DNA of 64,000 bases from Acheta domesticus. Its lineage: Eukaryota > Arthropoda > Insecta > Orthoptera > Gryllidae. The stretch is taken from contig JAHLJT010008756.1 of the NCBI GenBank assembly GCA_031308135.1, positions 104,187,271 through 104,251,270 of the forward strand, given 5' to 3'. The notes under the pieces were generated by a model. That model did not search any database. It worked only from the letters and a program-made list of their open reading frames with translations, and was not told the origin of the DNA. Below are positions 1 through 11,029 of this stretch, in pieces. Position 1 is the stretch's first letter, and each line of letters opens with the position of its first letter. Position numbers and translations under genes: made by a program.

Positions 1-850
1 ACACGACATGCGGGATCTGGGCGCCCTCCAGGCACCACGGAGGACCGACGGATTGTCCGCCACGCGGGAACAGATCCAACGGCAACGATAGGTACTATTC
101 AGCGAACTGTGCAGTCTGCACTGACACACGCAGTAAGTGCCAGTGCTATTAGCAGGCGGTTGCACAACGCAGGGCTCTCCGCATGCCGACCGTTACGACG
201 CCTGACTCTCACACCCGAGCAACGTCGCTTGAGACTCGCCTGGTGTCGGGAACGACAGACCTGGGGCCATTCAGATTGGCAGCGGGTCATTTTCATCGAC
301 GAGTCCCGCTCCTGCCTTGATGGCGGCGACCACCGGGTCCGTGTCTGGAGGCGCAGAGGGGGAGCGCCAGGAAGAGCGGTTTGTGGTATGCCATCACACC
401 TCCCACCAGCCTGGTGTGATGGTGTGGGGCGCGATTGCCTCTACTATACCCGTTCACCGTTAGTAGTTCTCGGGGGCACCCTGACAGCCGCACGGTACGT
501 TCAGGAGATCCTGCAACCGGTGGCTGTGCTGTTCGTGAATGCCCACGCCCACGCTCTATTTCATCAAATACTTTGCCATGGCCAGCCGCATCGCCAGACC
601 TCTCCCCGTTCGAGAACGTTTGGGGTGCTATAGAGCGTGCGATCAGTACCCCGCCCCTAGCCACCAATCTGCAAGAACTGCGCCCTCAGGTGCAAGCTGC
701 ATGGGATGGACCAACACAGGGCTCCTTTCGAGATCTGTACAACTCCATGCCTCGACGTCTTACGCATGTATTCGCCAACACGGTGGCCCCACGCCTTACT
801 AATATGTACCATCTGTGCGCAAAAATATTGGGCCTACAAATGTGAAAATG
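1..850 (+). pseudogene. Tc1-like transposase, frameshifted and internally deleted
   Basis: This is a cut-and-paste transposase of the DD34E type, which would bind the element ends and insert at TA. Frame 1 from base 1 gives the end of the first helix-turn-helix region and a GSGRPPGT GRPR-like linker. It continues through a second DNA-binding region to FIDES at about 294, which carries the first catalytic Asp. A well-conserved YTRSPLVVLGGTLTAARYV block follows. The segment that normally holds the second Asp (QQDNARPH-type) is missing at about 555-570. The protein then resumes in frame 3 as PWPAASPDLSPFENVWGAIE, which keeps the third acidic residue. The C-terminal part ends near 805. It is inactive because of a frameshift combined with loss of the second catalytic residue. 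Confidence 0.85.
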
Positions 851-960
851 TAATCATTTCGTGTGCATGGTACTCGTACCCTTTTCCTGCCGGCCAAAAA
901 TGATCGCAATCTGCCTTGTCCTTCTAGGTGCAGCTTTTTTATGACGATAACTGTGTATAT
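1..960 (+). mobile_element. Tc1-like DNA transposon, cut by the window edge
   Basis: A Tc1/mariner-superfamily element whose 5' part lies before the window. Transposase homology runs from base 1 to about 850. The sequence after about 850 looks like the 3' non-coding end, but I cannot see a clean terminal inverted repeat. The DNA is more GC-rich than the AT-rich repeat that follows at about 965. Confidence 0.8.
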
Positions 961-964
961 AATT

Positions 965-1612
965 TTCACAATATTTCGTTTTCCTAATGGTAGTACCGAA
1001 TTATTACTTTAAGAATATTATAGAAAAAAACTCGTCCTACATGGAAATTTCCAAGGAAAACATTGGAGGTGATTTTAAGAAAATGCTTAAGCGTTAGTGC
1101 AAATACGAAATTTAAAGTTCTTTTTGACAGAACACTTTCGAGTTTTCGAAAACTTCATTGAAAGTAATTTTAAGAACTTTTACTCACAAATGCAATAATG
1201 TGAACTAATCCCAGCCAATGTAAATATAAACATGAGAGGCAATTAAAAACAATACATTTTTGTAAATTTTGAAAAATCAAAAGTAGAGCAAAATGGCGTT
1301 TGTGTCATCTTACATAGAATATTTAGCACTATTAACCAAGAGTTTAAAGAAAAGCTTTTGAGTCATTTTTTGGTAATTCTTGTTTTCGTTATTTTTCGCG
1401 CAACATTGCGAGAAAACTACCAACAGTTTCAAAAAATCTACATGACCTTAATGAAAGTATTAATAGTGGAGAACAAATTTAATTTAAAGGAAAATATATA
1501 TTTTTAATTTTTTATCCGTAGGAGGATGCAGACAAAATTTAAAACTTTTGTAATTTTCGAAAATTTCACATTAAAGAGTGAAAATCGGACCTAAACCACC
1601 TTTATAACTGTT
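965..1612 (-). repeat. NR300 dispersed repeat, two units, no intact 5' module
   Basis: AT-rich repeat that matches, in reverse orientation, the copies at 50.5 and 59.3 kb. It starts with the reverse complement of the 3' module (TTTTCCTAATGGTAGTACC-like). Two units of about 285-300 bp follow, with equivalent landmarks near 1064 and 1345. It ends in the GTGAAAATCGGACCTAAAC part of the 5' module, where the Harbinger element begins. No open frame of note. Confidence 0.7.
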
Positions 1613-1938
1613 AAGCCAAGTTTAGACGATACAATAAAACCTACGATTTGTTTGAATCGATAAAACGATGGAACGTGTAAACCAGGGGTCGTTACGTTTT
1701 TTGTTGGAATTGGAGCCAGGTTGAAGGTTGGTGCGAATTTCAATTAATTTCTGTGGATCGTAACAAGTCAGTGCATGTAAACGATGATCTTATCGTTGCA
1801 ATCTAACCTTACTTTTGTTGTTGTATGTTCTACTAAGAGCAGTGCGGTCTATTTTTATTTTATTTCATTAATTTGACAGTGGTTTTCTAGTGTATAATGG
1901 TGTTGCTTGAGAAGTGTTTTTGTAGTGACATCAACTAC

Positions 1939-2336
1939 ATGTCAGATATGCGTCCAGCCTCTCGTAATTTTTGTCAGTATTTATTGAAATGTACAGAATG
2001 TTCCCAAGCTTATGTCAGGCAATGATCAAAAACTATTCACACAGAAACAAAAAAGATCTACATTACATCCAATTGGTTGCTAAATACAATGAAATTGATC
2101 CGTCTGCAGACAAGGATACAGTTGTGAAGAAAATAAACTCATTCAGAACAGTGTTCAAGAAGGAAATGATTGAAATGACTAAATTGAAATGACTAAAAAG
2201 GAGCAGGCGGCGACGATGTTTACAAACCTAAGCTATGATACTTTAATCTTCTTCAATTTTTGAATGACGTTGAACCATCAAGGAAACCTAGAAGTACTGT
2301 TGATGACAGTGATGAGGAAACCGTAATTGATGTAAG
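1939..2336 (+). pseudogene. Harbinger-associated MADF-domain protein, broken
   Basis: This is the DNA-binding partner gene of a PIF/Harbinger element. A MADF (Adf-1-like) domain is clear from about 1975: FIEMYRMFPSL, then KNYSHRNKKD, then VVKKINSFRTVFKKE, ending near 2190. A frameshift follows. The next frame reads GAGGDDVYKPKL, then a TGA where the family has Trp, then YFNLLQFLNDVEPSRKPRS and an acidic tail DDSDEETVID. That tail runs directly into GTAAGT at about 2332, a good splice-donor match. A start at ATG 1939 (MSDMRPASRNF) needs one more frameshift before the domain. The gene is therefore broken in at least two places. Confidence 0.8.
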
Positions 2337-2706
2337 TAAACTTCATTATACAATTTATAATTTTATTATTTAATACGATTTTATATGTTTAACTAATGAA
2401 GAAGAAAACAATTTAGTTTCTTTTACATTAAAAGCCTATAGTTAAATATGATGAAATTACTGTTCCTAAATTTCGTCAATTTACGTTCAATGCACATATC
2501 TCCTCCCGAGGTACTGATCTCTCGTCGTTGAAATAGTCAGAAAATTATTGTAAGGTTTTGCAACGCACAGCAAGCTAAAACGACGCATCAATGTTTTCAA
2601 CATCTATATTAATTGCAGTAGACAATACACGAAATGGGGATGCCAAAATCCCAAATGTGTTTTCTATTATCCTAAGAAATCAAGATAACCGATAATTGAA
2701 TATTTT

Positions 2707-2893
2707 TTATTCATTATTAAGTGATGCTCGATTGAAAGGTTTTAATAAATCTTGACGTAATGCAAACGCATCGTCACCAACAAAAATGTGGTTCAAAGTA
2801 CGAGTTAAATTAGACATCGGTTCAGTTCCCGGAATGTTTAATTTCTTTTCATCCAGCCAACTTCGACACCACTTTGTTCTAGGTTTTCTTTTT
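2707..2893 (-). pseudogene. HARBI1-like DDE transposase, two fused fragments
   Basis: Reverse-strand frame ending at a TAA at 2707-2709. It reads KKRKPRTKWCRSWL, which resembles the basic N-terminal part of HARBI1-type transposases (the RRWWVRPW-like motif). It passes directly into DEKKLNIPGTEPM and then FVGDDAFALRQDLLKPFNR, which matches the central GDEAF..L...L..P motif around the second catalytic Asp. Several hundred bases that should separate these two regions, including the first catalytic Asp, are absent, and so is everything C-terminal. It cannot encode an active enzyme. The identity rests on the motif order and on the neighbouring MADF gene. Confidence 0.75.
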
Positions 2894-3299
2894 TACTCTT
2901 GTTGAAGGTAAAAAACGTAAAAAGTCCACAAAAGTGTCTTTTCCATTGCGTGATACAACACACAAAACACAAAGCTAGACTACTAATGTTGGAGAAGCCG
3001 GATTGGAGTAAAAAGACGGAAGGTGTGAACGGCACTCCCTATTTTTGAGCAACGGTGCATCTTGTTGCAGACAAATCGTTACGTTTTATGGTCTAAACCC
3101 GGCAATATTTTATTATATTCTTACAAGAAGTTAACCTTCGAGCACTGGTACTTTTTTTTTAGACACGAGGACTCGCGCTTTGTGTTTTTTACATCCAGAA
3201 TTTTTGGCATTACAATTTTTAATAAATATTTTTTATTCTATTAACATTTATTTGAGTATTTCACATAACTTTAAATAACAATGAGAGAACATAAACAAT

Positions 3300-3905
3300 G
3301 AAAAAAATTTAAACTCTCCTACAATACATTGCAAAAACTAGTGGTGCTAAAACATCCCGTACTTTCCCGTCCGTATTTTCGCGCAAAAATTACGCGAAAA
3401 GTAGTAAAATTTTCGACAAATTGTACGTGATCTTATTTCAAAATCTACGTTTAAGGAACTGATTCCATCTTCGTAGCAGTTGTAGGAAGAGGCCGAAAAA
3501 ATTAGGAAATTTTGCAATTTTCGAAAAATCAGAGTTTTGAAGGAAATTGAGACTTGCATCATTCTTGTAAACGCTCAGCAAAATCATTTTCTTAAACACG
3601 TCTCGCTATCCAACGACAAAATTTAATAAAAAACGATAGAACCATTTTTTAAAATTTTGAAGATGTCCCAAGTGCTTCACGTAGAGAACCACTCAGAATT
3701 AAAATATCGATTTCAAATTCAAAGAGCTACGACATCAGCCAGATAAATTGGGGAATATCAATTTAGGTGAAAATCGGATGAACGGTTTAGCTGCTAAAGT
3801 AGTAAAGTAACAGACGAACGGACAGCCTTTATGCCATCATAGGATTTTTCGGTATCAAGGACTAACGAAACATGGATTCTATCTTCACCACGTGTTAGAG
3901 AATAT
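3300..3905 (-). repeat. NR300 dispersed repeat copy
   Basis: Reverse-orientation copy, more diverged than others. Unit sequence runs from about 3380. The 5' module is at about 3700-3870, with GTGAAAATCGGATGAACGG, the AGACGAACGGACAGCC motif and the terminal GATTTTTCGGTATCAAGGAC. That last string is the reverse complement of the GTCCTTGATACCGAAAA start seen in other copies. Confidence 0.6.
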
Positions 3906-4189
3906 TTTTTCTAAATGTAGTAATTGGATTTATTAACTCTTTTGTACTTAAAGGACCAGTTGGAAAAATTAATACCAGAACTTGCGCGTTGTAAAATGTA
4001 CATCAGAAACACATGTACTATCACATTTCTCTCTCGCCACTCAACAAACAGTTGAGGTACTCTGTTTCTGCTCTAATGATGAAGAAGTATCAGTAAACGA
4101 ATACCTAGAAGGAATTCACTACTGAGGCACAACATTTCATGTATCTACGAGACATATTCCATTGTTATATTTTTTACAACAGCGCGAGT

Positions 4190-4530
4190 ACTCGAAGGTT
4201 TAAGGGAGAAAATTGGAGCCATTTTTGAGAAAAATTTGAGAATGTTCCAAGACTTGATGTAAAGTACCCCCAAAAATTAATGAATATGTTTCAAAACAGC
4301 AGAGCTTTGAGTGAGATCAGATGGACAGGGCAATATTCAGTTTGGAGCAAATCCTACGCATAGTTAAGCATCAGTGTTGTTCACAAACCACATGCTGACG
4401 GACAAGCAGGCAGACTGACTGACGGACAGACGGTTAGACAGACGGGTAGACAGATGGATGGACGGACTTTTGAAAAAAACACCGTTTTCGTATCAGAGGA
4501 CCACAAAACGTGTATTTCCATTGAAATCTC
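4190..4530 (-). repeat. NR300 5' module plus partial unit, with an expanded GGACAGAC tract
   Basis: Starts with the unit landmark AATTGGAGCCATTTTTGAG at about 4210, then the TACCCCCAAAA string. At 4385-4470 it has a long degenerate run of GACGGACAGACA-type tetranucleotide steps, much longer than in the other copies. It ends with GTATCAGAGGACCACAAAACG, the reverse complement of the element start. Confidence 0.6.
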
Positions 4531-4929
4531 GAAATCGATTTTCGGTAGCATTAGCCTACATAACTTTCTCTATACTACCGTATTATAAGTACTCCTTATG
4601 TATACGTATATATACTAAGTATATCTCTATACTACAAATAATACTACGTATGTATACGAGAAAGTAATAAGGACGATTCTGAAAAGTCTAAGGAGAAAGA
4701 TCATAAATGTCTGCTCACCCCTAAGCCCAGTAATGGTAACAGCACCAGTCAGCTGTATCCGCCCCTGAAAGACACATATCATCAAGAGACGATGTTACCA
4801 ACGACGAGTAACCCATCGCAGCTATCATATCACTCATAACAAACTATTCTACATCCTAATAAAGACCCGTTTAAATGGCATCAATAGTTTTCCCGTGCTC
4901 TCAGCAAGACCCCCGAATCGAGTTAAACG

Positions 4930-5340
4930 AGACGCGCTGTGGGTGCATCCGAAGCGGCGCAGCCGGGGAGGGAGCGTTCGCGTCGGAATCCAAAGGAGCG
5001 ATTTTATTTAGTGGTTTGTGCGGCGCGGGCGCGGGGGCGGGCGCGGGCGCAGCGGCGCGCGGCCAGCGATTATGGGCCTGGCTGCGTGGCGGGCGTGCGC
5101 CGCATGCGCGGGCGGCGCGGCGCGACGCGGCGGCGGCCGGATTCATCTGCCGCTCGCGGACGCAGGTCACGGCGCGGGCGCCGCGCCCGCCGCGCGGGGA
5201 GGCGGCGGCGAGGGCGCGATGTCCCGAGGCACGCGAGGGGGCCGCCCCCGCCCCGCCCACGCCCCGCGTCACCCGCGGACGCGACCCGCATGCGCCGCGC
5301 GGGGCGACGCATTGCGGCCGCGGCCCCCGCTGTTGTTGTT
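4930..5340. other. GC-rich, CpG-dense island
   Basis: A sharp block of GCG/CGC-rich sequence in AT-rich surroundings, with many CpG steps and GCGGGCGC runs. Several overlapping frames are open on both strands at once (for example 163 and 198 codons), as expected from very high GC content. Their translations are Arg/Ala/Gly/Pro-rich without a recognisable domain. I do not call a gene. It could be a promoter-type CpG island or a compositional relic. Confidence 0.7.
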
Positions 5341-5539
5341 GTCGTTGTCTGTCTGCGTGCGACTGATGCCCGCTGCGGTTTGGAGGGCCATGAGGCGATG
5401 GGGAATCACGGGTTGGGTTATTTATTCGTTGGCTGCAGGTGTGAGCTGATTGTTAACTTCCCTCGTCGGTTGGGAGGCGCCTGCTTTCGAAATTGGTGGG
5501 AAGGGATTTCCAAAAGTGCATTAGGTGAATTTTAAGCTA

Positions 5540-6044
5540 ACAGCAAGTCAGCTATAAACTGATTGTTTTTATAACTTCATTCAATACGTACAGCAGAATA
5601 ATAATTTGTGTCCGCAGCAATGACCATTTATTATTTAAATATTTATTAAAAAACAGTTCATTTCCAGGCAAGAATTCTTCAGATCCTCCTAAATTGCTAA
5701 GGCCTAGACCACAGTACTCATGATATAAGTGCAATTCTTTATCTCTTCTACATGGTATATTTAATTTTGGTAAAAATTACACACATCTAGCAATTTTAAA
5801 CGGAACTCAATGGGCCACATACATATTGTGTGTGTCATCATCGAATTTTTATAATTCGTATTTCATGTAAATGAAAGTGGTATTAGCAAAGACACTGGAA
5901 TTGTTAAGTACGTCCCAGTTAAATGAAACAACAAAAATAAAGTAACTAGTGGTGCCACCAAAACACACAATTTCTCGCATTGTTTCTAAATTATCCACAA
6001 TTATACTACAATTATACTACTACATAAACCAACAAATTTTTTTC
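5540..6044. other. AT-rich, nothing recognised
   Basis: No coding trace, structural RNA or clear repeat unit seen. Confidence 0.5.
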
Positions 6045-6540
6045 CTAGGTTCGAGTCCCCACAGCGGCAGTACACTAGCCTGTCAGGTAGGTCGAATTCA
6101 GTGGCTGTCTGGAGGAAAATTCTAGCGGCCGGCTGCTCTGCCGGTAGTTTTCCGTGGTTTCACCAGGCGAATGCCGGAGCAGTACCCTAACAAACGGCCA
6201 CGGACCGCGCGTGATCTTTCCTTCTTCTTCCTTGTCCTATCCTCTCCTCTTACACACACACACTTACACTAACATGCACTACACTACCACACATGCCGGA
6301 AGACCGGTCGGGAGCTTAGAGCTTGTCCCGGCTGGGGCGGTGCCTCGCTGATGGGAGATACCTGGTTGAGGGGAAAAACCCCGCTAGTCGACGTTAGGTC
6401 GGCGCCAGATCTCACCATCCAGCGGGGAAAAGATCATCGCCACCTTCCGAGAAAATACACGCACTCCACTTATGGGACTAATGACCTAAGTAGTTGACGC
6501 GCCCGGAAACACGAATCAATCAATCAATCTATCACACGAT
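6045..6540 (+). mobile_element. SINE-C copy, 5'-truncated at the B box
   Basis: Begins at a pol III B-box-like GGTTCGAGTCCCC, with the tRNA head upstream lost. The body matches the copy at 11.9-12.3 kb almost block by block: GTCTGGAGGAAAATTCTAGC, a CT-rich stretch, ACCATCCAGCGGGGAAAAGA, GGGACTAATGACCTAAG and GACGCGCCCGGA. It ends in the (AATC)n tail ATCAATCAATC. A CACACACA/ACAT segment in the middle is particular to this copy. Confidence 0.75.
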
Positions 6541-6699
6541 GCAGTAGTCGAGCTGAGAAAAAAACGTCAAGATGCTAATCAGATTGGCCATTGAATCTGA
6601 CCGAAGAATAGGAAACAGAGGCATTGTAAGTGTAGCAAGAAGCATTGCCAAGAAAACCATGTAAGACACGCAGAATAACACAGACACTGAACTTTTGAT

Positions 6700-7350
6700 G
6701 CTACTTCACATGAAATGTGAGACACGAAAATGTTAAAGAAATCAGGAAGAGACAAAGCACTCTAGGGACAATATCTAAAAAAAGAATGGACAAGGTGCAG
6801 TTGAATAAAGATTTATGTGGCTTAAAAGGGGAAAAATAATGTCAAAATCGGAAGCAGTTCTAGTAGCTGTTCAAGATAAGGCATCGAGAACACGACATTA
6901 TGAAATGATTTCGCTTCTGACAGGAATAAGTCCATTGTTCCCACAGGAAAGACCATTGATCATATTGCCTCAGGTTGTCCAATTCTAGAAATGACCGAAT
7001 ACATGAAAAGACACGATAGAGTGTGAAGTTGCCTTCAATGGAAGATTTGTAACGTCCTCAAAGTTCCAAACACATGCCCCAACTGATAGGAACACTCGCG
7101 GAAACTGCTGACGGGTGGTCAACTGTGTATAACATTGTACGATCAACAAATTCAAATTTCATCAAACATCGTAACCAAGAAAGCAGAGAAACTTCTTAAA
7201 TACAAGAGTTTGGAAATCGAGATCAGTTGGGCATAAAAGCACAGGCCCTCCCGATAGTTATCGGAGATGTGCGATTGTTCTGGAAAATATATGTAAGAAT
7301 TTGGCTAAACTCCCAGATCATTCAAGAGGCAGGGAAGTGCAAGAAATCGG
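6700..7350 (+). pseudogene. C-terminal part of an R2-like LINE polyprotein, degenerate
   Basis: Coding traces of the region after the reverse transcriptase in non-LTR elements with a restriction-like endonuclease. A WLKRGKIMSKSEAVLVAVQD stretch with RTRHYEM following (about 6818-6905) resembles the block before the zinc knuckle. DHIASGCPILEMTEYMKRH (about 6957-7013) fits the H-x4-C half of that knuckle, and the first two Cys are not visible. YKSLEIEISWA then KAQALPIVIGD (about 7202-7265) and NLAKLPDHSRGREVQEI match the conserved C-terminus. Frames change several times and stops interrupt them. The RT domain is absent. The superfamily is fairly clear, the exact clade is not. Confidence 0.6.
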
Positions 7351-7539
7351 TTTCTTTATTATTATCCCATATCTCCCATTATGGATGATCACAAGATTTC
7401 TGCCACCACCACGGAATTTAGTATGTGGTCCTTTGAAAAGTTAATACTATAATAAAATTTCTTTAAAAGGAACCAACATACAAAAAAGCGTAACTGTCAG
7501 ATAGACAGACGTAATTAACACACGTGATATATGAGTTCT

Positions 7540-7615
7540 TTTACATACATTATATATATATATAATGTATGTAATGTATACAATGTATATAATGTATACA
7601 CACACAATTTTCCAC
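7540..7615. repeat. TATA/ATGTATAC microsatellite
   Basis: A run of TATATA and ATGTATAATGTATGTA-like steps, strongly self-complementary. Confidence 0.85.
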
Positions 7616-7619
7616 TTAA

Positions 7620-8325
7620 TTGGATGTATGTAAACTGACAAATGTAGATCGCATAAATATTATTTATGTGGTTTTTCCTACAGTAATATTAATCCTTGTA
7701 GACTTGTGTGATACAAAAATATAAAATGGATATTTTTGAGTTAAGAGCTTTTTCACACTTACATAGTTACTCTTAAACTGTTTATTACTAAATTTATTGC
7801 TCAATTTTTGTATTATTACAAATTGACGTTCATAATATATTTCATTTGTAAACATGAATTTTGGACGGTAGATATGGAGACAGTGTTAATGGAACTGAAC
7901 ATAGAAAATGTAATATTTTGATGTTATTTATTTTTTTGATAGGAATAAATCTTTTAAAATATGAAATTGTCACATGAAAATAATTCAATTAAAATTGCTA
8001 AAATATTTTCTAAAGACAGTAGATATAAATTTCCCGGAATATTTTGTCTGGGGAAACAATGTGTTGTATAAAGCTAAATTATATAGCATGAGGCTATGAA
8101 ACGAACAATTAGTAAAACATTAGTTTTAATGATGAAGTCGATGCTTACAAATGATGTCAAAATAATTGAAGTTGAGCATACTGTAACGCAATGAACAACG
8201 GTTTGGAAGTATGAAACATTACTTTACAAAATGCTATCAATTTATTATTGAATGCTTTCACCAGATGTACATTACAAAACATTGTCAACGAGCCATATGT
8301 TCGCAATAACATATTACAGTTTTGT
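7620..8325. other. AT-rich, nothing recognised
   Basis: Short open frames on both strands are consistent with chance. No domain or repeat recognised. Confidence 0.5.
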
Positions 8326-8329
8326 GAAG

Positions 8330-8420
8330 CACAGCGCGCGGGGCGTTCGCGCGTCCCCTTCGCTCGCGACGCGTGCGTCCCTGTGGGATTCCCGCTCCCT
8401 GCGCCGCACTTCGGCTGTGC
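8330..8420. other. Small GC-rich island
   Basis: A short GCGCGGGGCGTTCGCGCGTC block with an abrupt boundary on the AT-rich left side. It is followed 100 bp later by a SINE-C fragment. Confidence 0.5.
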
Positions 8421-8514
8421 CTTTTCCTGCCCGTTCCGCTCACACTTTATCTCGTCCTTTCCTCAGCATCATCGCCATCTTGGTTCGCGCATGTAAGTGT
8501 GTTGATTAAAGCGG

Positions 8515-8670
8515 TTACGAAGAGACAAGGGTAGGGAGGAAAGATCGCACGCGGCTCGCAGCGCGTTTGTTAGGGTTCTGCTCCGGTAGTTATCTGGTAT
8601 TGAACAGAGAAACTCCGGGAAACTACGATCAGAACAGCCGGTCGCTAGAATTATCTTCCAGACGAATTCC
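8515..8670 (-). mobile_element. SINE-C fragment
   Basis: The reverse complement carries GAATTCGTCTGGAAGATAAT, then the AGCGACCGGCTGTTCTGAT block and the CGCGTGCGATCTTTCCTCCC block. These match the middle of the SINE-C copies at 6.1 and 12.0 kb. Both ends are missing. Confidence 0.6.
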
Positions 8671-8774
8671 ATGATGCTCAGAGACTGTAATGGCATTGTT
8701 TCCTTGACCTAACTAAACCGGATCAATCCACTGTTAGATATCGTTATCTCCAAAGAAATTACTTAATTAATTCG

Positions 8775-9041
8775 TCACTCTTTCGTGAAACTCAGAGCAG
8801 TAATCATTTTTACCACTCCGTTTCCCCTAGTCATTCTTACTACTTCGTTTCTTCTCGATGACTTGTTCGTGAACACTACTCTGGTGGCCGTTGTCATTGC
8901 CTTCAATTTCATCGACCTCGTTGCTTTCATCGTTTTCACCTTCCTCGTAACATTATCCTCCTCGTCGCGCAATACGCACTCAGCGTCATGCGCTGCGTTA
9001 TCGCAGTCTCCTGTGTAATGTGGTCCTGCGACGCATTTCAC
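8775..9041 (-). other. Cryptically simple stretch with an acidic frame
   Basis: The reverse strand has GAT/GAA/AAC-biased sequence, giving a short open stretch that includes EEGENDESNEVDEIEGNDNG. A different reverse frame gives an 88-codon open frame. The bias towards GAC, ATC and GTT steps resembles slipped simple sequence rather than a conserved domain. It borders the GC island at 9.05 kb. A fast-evolving exon cannot be excluded. Confidence 0.25.
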
Positions 9042-9044
9042 TGC

Positions 9045-9660
9045 TACCCGTCACCTCCCTCCCCCTCGTCGGGCGTGCGCCCACTCACCCCGCGCAGCGC
9101 CACCAACAACCCGACGCGGCGGGAAACCATTCGTTTCGCGGGGGCCGGCTCCCTCCCTCCGGTCAGACCCAGTTATTCGGAAACTGGAATACTACTGCTG
9201 TTTTACGCAACCGGACAATGGGGCATCCGCCGCGGCGGCGGCGGCGCCGGGCGCGTGGGCGCCGAGGGGGAGCGGGGCCCGGGGGGGCGCGGCCCCTCGC
9301 TCGTTCGTCACGGGCGCATTCGACGCGCCCCGCGCGCGGTCAAATGCGTCGAGCAAACAGCGGGTCCGCCCCGCCCGCCTCTGCGCCCCACGGCCATCAC
9401 TCTTCCGCCGCAATTGGCGTGCGGGCCGGACGCGCGCGTGCCGCCAGCCGCCCCCGCCCCGCCCCTCCGCGCCCCTCCCCGCCGCCGACGCCACCGCGGA
9501 CGGACGGACGGACTGCCGCGCGCGAGCGCCGATCCTATCGCCCGGGCGCCGCCCCGCGCCGCCCAGTGCCGCCCAGAGTCGCGCCGCGCCGCGCCGCTCC
9601 GCCCACGGCTGCTCGTGTCGCGTGCCGCTTGTCACGCCCTCATGCGCCGACGTGGTGACG
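9045..9660. other. GC-rich, CpG-dense island
   Basis: About 600 bp of CCGCCGCC/GCGCGCC-rich sequence with sharp edges. Open frames of about 200-257 codons occur on + and - together, with Arg/Pro/Ala-rich translations lacking known motifs. No gene is called. Confidence 0.7.
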
Positions 9661-9849
9661 AGGTGGTGCCGACGACGAGCGTGTTGCTTTGTCACCCAGT
9701 CCCTCAGAGACGCTTTGTCGAATCTCGTGACTTTGATGTCATTGCGTTTTTTTCCCTGTAAATACAGGAGTAGTGGCGTTTCATTCATTACCTGGTTAAT
9801 TATATTATCTAAAATATTCGAGTCGCTCGGGGACTTGTGGTGACAGACA

Positions 9850-11025
9850 CGAAGGGTGCGGGAAAGATACGATGTGGGTGGATCTAGAAAGGCGTGAACA
9901 GATGAAGGTGCGGAGGGAAGAGAGGATGAATGAGCGAGGCTTGGTGATGATGGGGTCGTGGAGTAGCGTCGTTACTCTCCGGAGATAGGCTAGTGATTGT
10001 CATCGCGACTGAAAGCATAAAGTGAGGCTTCGTGCTGCCACCGTCTGTTGACCTGTGCCGTTCAAAAAAATATATAATTTGACTGCATTAGTTAATGGTT
10101 TTATACTTCAAAAATTAATTCTGATATCTTTGCGGCTCCTGAAACACGAGTCGACATTTAGAAATATAATGATTATATGAGAATCATGTGATCATGTCCC
10201 TAGGAGATGTTTGCTGACGTCCCTAAGAGATGTTTGTGACTTTCATGCTCTTATTAGTTATTATGTAATAGGTTTCTAATTCACTCACTTCTAATGTCAG
10301 ATTTTCATGATTAATTTTGTAGTATACTTTTCCACTGACAATAAACAGTTCTCGAGAGAGTTTGCCTGAGCCGCCGGCATATAGATCATATCTGAAGAGA
10401 GACTGTAGTAGACTATGGTTATAAATGAAAATATTAGTAAAAATTCTGTAATTATACGTTTTTTTCCTAATATAATTTTGTTATTTGTATAAAGATATGT
10501 GTTGACATGTTGCTAGTGTTACGTCCATATATTTAATAACTTATTTATTAGGCGCAACTGTGCATTTCACACTTGAAATATACGAAAAAAACTAAATATT
10601 TTTTGGGAATAAAAAAGTCAAAAGTTTATTATCATTCGGTGTTGATATGATACAGTTGTAAAATGTTGCTGAATTTATTGAACTTGAGGTTTTATTATTC
10701 AGACAGTTATTGACAAAAATGAATTTTATCACACTTTGAGAACTTCTTGACTGTGTTTTCTCTTTCAGCTTTGGTCATGAACTGTCATGTCTTGTCCAAT
10801 TCATTTTGAAAACATTTTCACAATAAAAGTTGTAAGATTGTCTACTGATAACATCGTCCTTAAAATTAAATTGTCGACAACATTTTGTCATTTCAATGTG
10901 TACGAAATTCTTTCGATTCAGAGTAATGGAACATGCAAATAGATGAGTATCGTACACGCGAGTTATTTAGTTCCATTTCAGAACAAATATATCCACCATT
11001 TTCCTCCTAATGAAGTACGCGTACG
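9850..11025. other. AT-rich, nothing recognised
   Basis: Contains purine-rich sequence near 9850-9960 and otherwise unremarkable AT-rich DNA. No coding trace. Confidence 0.5.
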
Positions 11026-11029
11026 TGCA

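Larger units (their letters stand above)
1613..3104 (+). mobile_element. PIF/Harbinger element, internally deleted
   Basis: A DNA transposon of about 1.5 kb bounded by imperfect terminal inverted repeats. The left end reads GCCAAGTTTAGACGATACAA. The right end, reverse-complemented, reads GCCGGGTTTAGACCATAAAA, and both continue into a shared ACGATTTGT. It contains the two genes typical of this superfamily in convergent orientation: a MADF/Myb-like protein on + and a DDE transposase remnant on -. I could not fix the 3-bp target duplication. It sits beside NR300 sequence on its left. Confidence 0.8.

Noticed and set aside
4875..5535. Overlapping + frames of 163, 198 and 143 codons
   Set aside because: Same reason: GC island composition removes stop codons in all frames.
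8988..9788. 257-codon + frame, 212-codon + frame and 198-codon - frame
   Set aside because: Overlapping open frames on both strands in very GC-rich DNA, with low-complexity Arg/Pro/Ala translations and no motif.
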